NCBI GenBank assembly: GCA_007127175.1
Contig: SKZX01000095.1
Location: 1-5,881 of the forward strand
Direction of reading: 5' to 3'
Source: Desulfobacterales bacterium
GTDB lineage: Bacteria; Desulfobacterota; Desulfobacteria; Desulfobacterales; Desulfosalsimonadaceae
Length of the DNA stretch: 5,881 nucleotides
The notes under the pieces were generated by a model. That model was not told where the DNA came from and did no database searches. It saw nothing but the letters and a program-made list of their open reading frames with translations. Shown here piece by piece: positions 5,644-5,881 of this stretch; the stretch's first letter is position 1; every line of letters starts with the position of its first letter. The position numbers were made by a program, and so were the translations under genes.

Positions 5644-5826
5644 GCAAGAAAAGCGCTTCAGGTCAAAGCCGAAAAGAAACCCAAGTTCAATGTCAGGCGA
5701 TACAACCGTTGCCCCATATGCGGTCGGCCAAGGGGTTATTTGCGACAGTTCGGCATATGCCGGATATGTTTTCGGAATATGGCATCCGAAGGGTTGCTTC
5801 CCGGTGTAAAAAAGTCAAGCTGGTAA
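5641..5826 (+). CDS. rpsZ: 30S ribosomal protein S14, short zinc-ribbon type (TTG start)
   Basis: This encodes 61 residues, the length of the zinc-type S14 (also named rpsN type Z), from a TTG codon. S14 sits in the 30S head with S3 and S10 and contacts 16S rRNA. The zinc ribbon is complete: Cys24 and Cys27 in CPICGRPRGYLRQFG, Cys40 and Cys43 in CRICFR. The C-terminal ASEGLLPGVKKSSW is the standard ending of this form. The N-terminal KPKFNVRRYNRC also matches. Bacteria that carry this type sometimes have a second, cysteine-free S14 elsewhere that is induced when zinc is scarce; the window cannot show that. Its place after rplE is canonical. The type argues against typical alpha-, beta- or gammaproteobacteria. 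Confidence 0.97.
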   Translation: MARKALQVKAEKKPKFNVRRYNRCPICGRPRGYLRQFGICRICFRNMASEGLLPGVKKSSW

Positions 5827-5881
5827 ACCGGCCGCTGGGAGGTCGTGCCCGGAAACAATTCTGCAGGGCATGATCCGTAAA
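5827..5881 (+). other. Noncoding region after rpsZ with a 10-bp stem; rpsH start not reached
   Basis: The next gene expected is rpsH (S8), but no sequence like the S8 start (M-x-V-T/S-D-P-I-A-D-M) appears in these 55 bases. An ATG at 5870 opens MIRK with a purine tract too close to serve as a good ribosome binding site, and I do not call it. GGTCGTGCCC (5841-5850) can pair with GGGCATGATC (5866-5875) as 8 Watson-Crick and 2 G-U pairs around a 15-base loop. No T-tract is visible before the window ends, so an intrinsic terminator is not supported. Confidence 0.4.

Noticed and set aside
4904..5647. Long open frame on the - strand (247 codons) opposite rplE
   Set aside because: It is antisense to the unmistakable L5 gene and flanking ends of rplX and rpsZ, shows no recognisable domain, and reflects codon bias of the + strand gene.
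5870..5881. ATG opening MIRK as the start of the next gene
   Set aside because: The reading does not resemble the S8 N-terminus, and the upstream AGGG is only about one base from the ATG.

Overview
This window is a continuous stretch of a bacterial S10-spc ribosomal protein gene cluster, all on the + strand. Thirteen complete genes and one 5'-truncated gene were recognised from family signatures in their translations. The order is rplC (3' end only), rplD, rplW, rplB, rpsS, rplV, rpsC, rplP, rpmC, rpsQ, rplN, rplX, rplE and a short zinc-type rpsN (rpsZ). This is the order conserved across most bacteria. The next gene expected downstream, rpsH (S8), does not visibly begin before the window ends.

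Organism: by eye the G+C content is about half. S14 is the short 61-residue zinc-ribbon form with two CxxC pairs, located in the spc part of the cluster. This argues against typical alpha-, beta- or gammaproteobacteria, which usually carry a longer cysteine-free S14. L2 carries the DHPMGGGEG variant and L24 has a four-cysteine C-terminus. The overall protein style resembles Desulfobacterota (former Deltaproteobacteria, sulfate-reducer-like). That placement is an inference from recalled family patterns, not a search.

Layout: positions 1-176 are the tail of L3. Positions 216-3359 hold L4, L23, L2, S19, L22 and S3. Positions 3378-3979 hold L16 and L29, which complete the S10-type block. The spc-type block follows without a visible break: S17 (which in E. 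coli is the last gene of the S10 operon), then L14, L24, L5 and S14 up to 5826. Genes are tightly packed: rplD/rplW overlap by 4 bases (ATGA), rplP/rpmC overlap by 1 base (TGATG), and all other gaps are 15-56 bases. I see no convincing internal promoter or intrinsic terminator, so co-transcription as one long message is likely. There is no gene-free stretch over 300 bases.

How the genes work together: all products are structural ribosomal components, for the 50S subunit (L2, L3, L4, L5, L14, L16, L22, L23, L24, L29) or the 30S subunit (S3, S14, S17, S19). L4 and L22 line the peptide exit tunnel, L23 and L29 surround its outer mouth, L2, L3 and L16 lie near the peptidyl-transferase centre, and L5 and S19 contribute to an inter-subunit bridge.

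I found no new biological system here. The items worth a second look are small: a 10-bp stem in the noncoding region after rpsZ, hairpins that place Shine-Dalgarno sequences in loops before rpsS and rplE, two TTG starts, and a few residue-level variants.
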